Shown here: positions 63,608 to 64,000 of the stretch, one piece after another | Position numbering within the stretch: the first letter of the stretch is position 1 | Layout of the letters: each line of letters starts with the position of its first letter | Origin: Aspidapion aeneum | Lineage: Eukaryota > Arthropoda > Insecta > Coleoptera > Brentidae | Length of the DNA: 64,000 nt | Assembly (NCBI GenBank): GCA_963576565.1 | Contig: OY755038.1 | Span: 174,761,287-174,825,286 of the forward strand | Direction: 5' to 3' | The notes under the pieces: generated by a model | What the model was told of the DNA's origin: nothing | Database searches by the model: none | What the model saw: the letters and a program-made list of their open reading frames with translations, nothing else | Made by a program: the position numbers and the translations under genes

Positions 63608-64000
63608 CATTGGCGTAGCTAGCCTTGCTTTTCAGGGGAGGCCGTGGCCCGGTCTATCTTGAACAAAAAGCAAACATAGGTTTTAAAGAGTCGTGCAAAG
63701 TGTGCAATGAATAAAAAAAAAATACGCGCATTAAATGTTCTAATATTTTAATATAACAAATTTAATAATACATTTACCAACTTACACAGGAAGTATGTAA
63801 TTCAGCAATTCTACAAAGAAAGTTTTCTACGTTGCTGACTGAAAGCGTCTACCACACTGTCTAAGTCGACCTCAACATCTTTTTCTATGAATAACAATGA
63901 CAAACCTGAGTGTCTCTCTTGAGTCATAGTTGTTCTAAGCCAATTAAAAACTCTCCTCATAGCAGAGAAAGACCTCTCGCAAGTTGCCCTTGAAATTGGA
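63608..64000 (-). mobile_element. 3' end of a hAT transposon, continuing past the window
   Basis: The boundary reads CATTGGCGTAGCTAGCC, one mismatch from the CAGTGGCGTA ends of the MITEs here. The transposase C-terminus follows on the minus strand about 200 bp inside. The octamer before it (TTGATGCA, 63600-63607) should be repeated at the other end, outside the window. Confidence 0.7.
63811..64000 (-). CDS. hAT transposase, C-terminal dimerisation region, partial
   Basis: From the right edge of the window to the stop at 63811-63813 the minus strand is open for about 62 codons. It contains ATCERSFSAMRR, LRTTMTQERHSGL and LFIEKDVEVDLDSVVDAF, followed by a basic end RRKLSL. The ERSFS...LR..M...RL.GL.LL.I pattern is the hAT-family C-terminal dimerisation domain, of the kind found in transposases with an upstream DUF4371 region. 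It is uninterrupted in the visible part, so an intact transposase cannot be excluded. Confidence 0.85.
   Translation of the reverse strand, partial: PISRATCERSFSAMRRVFNWLRTTMTQERHSGLSLLFIEKDVEVDLDSVVDAFSQQRRKLSL

Overview
The window reads as a repeat-dense stretch of an AT-rich insect nuclear genome. The evidence is five BEL/Pao LTR retrotransposon copies, Jockey-like and other non-LTR elements, pogo, mariner-like and hAT DNA transposons, many MITEs and foldback repeats, two first exons of ZAD-type (insect-expanded) zinc-finger genes with splice donors, and no bacterial gene organisation. I cannot name the species from sequence alone. Host-like coding sequence is minimal: the two ZAD exons, a decayed SWIM zinc-finger gene, and a short ORF split by a transposon.

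Layout. 0-4 kb: nested inverted repeats, a pogo relic keeping the transposase N-terminal helix-turn-helix, a hAT MITE with an 8-bp target-site duplication (TSD), and a 5'-truncated Jockey-like LINE. 3.9-9.8 kb: BEL element A (+), badly decayed, carrying a hAT MITE in its RT region and a 115-bp tandem duplication in its integrase, and ended by a pair of MITEs. 10-17 kb: MITEs, a 1.8-kb long inverted repeat, and the SWIM pseudogene (-). 17.2-30.75 kb: two full-length related BEL elements, B (+) and C (-), inserted tail to tail 84 bp apart. Each has its own TSD (CCGG and TGTAG), and together they form a 13.5-kb palindrome. B landed inside a small minus-strand ORF. 31-38 kb: a foldback element with minisatellite arms, the two ZAD exons and a mariner-like element with very long TIRs. 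38-44.7 kb: a palindromic minisatellite, a 2.6-kb TIR element with a 9-bp TSD and a nested mariner-like insert, a CT/GA tract, and a pogo element keeping the transposase C-terminus. 44.7-50.3 kb: an alternating repeat array and BEL remnant D (+). 51.4-59.3 kb: BEL element E (-), with LTRs that I read as identical, a TATAT TSD, PBS, polypurine tract and one unbroken 1763-codon Gag-Pol ORF; it is the only autonomous-looking element here. 60-64 kb: a MITE, a non-LTR RT fragment, the 5' part of a non-LTR element encoding an OTU protease-like domain plus two C2H2 fingers, and the 3' end of a hAT transposon inserted into it.

How the parts relate. Element E carries all the catalytic motifs needed for retrotransposition. 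B and C have young-looking LTRs but broken ORFs, so they may have been copied in trans, though by a closer relative than E. The hAT element running off the right edge has termini of the CAGTGGCG type, like several MITEs in the window, and is a plausible relative of whatever moved them. Nothing in the window is a clearly intact host gene. Its main interest is layered transposon archaeology, possible double-stranded RNA sources (the B/C palindrome, the 12.3-14.1 kb inverted repeat, the 51-kb hairpin), and one likely competent retrotransposon.
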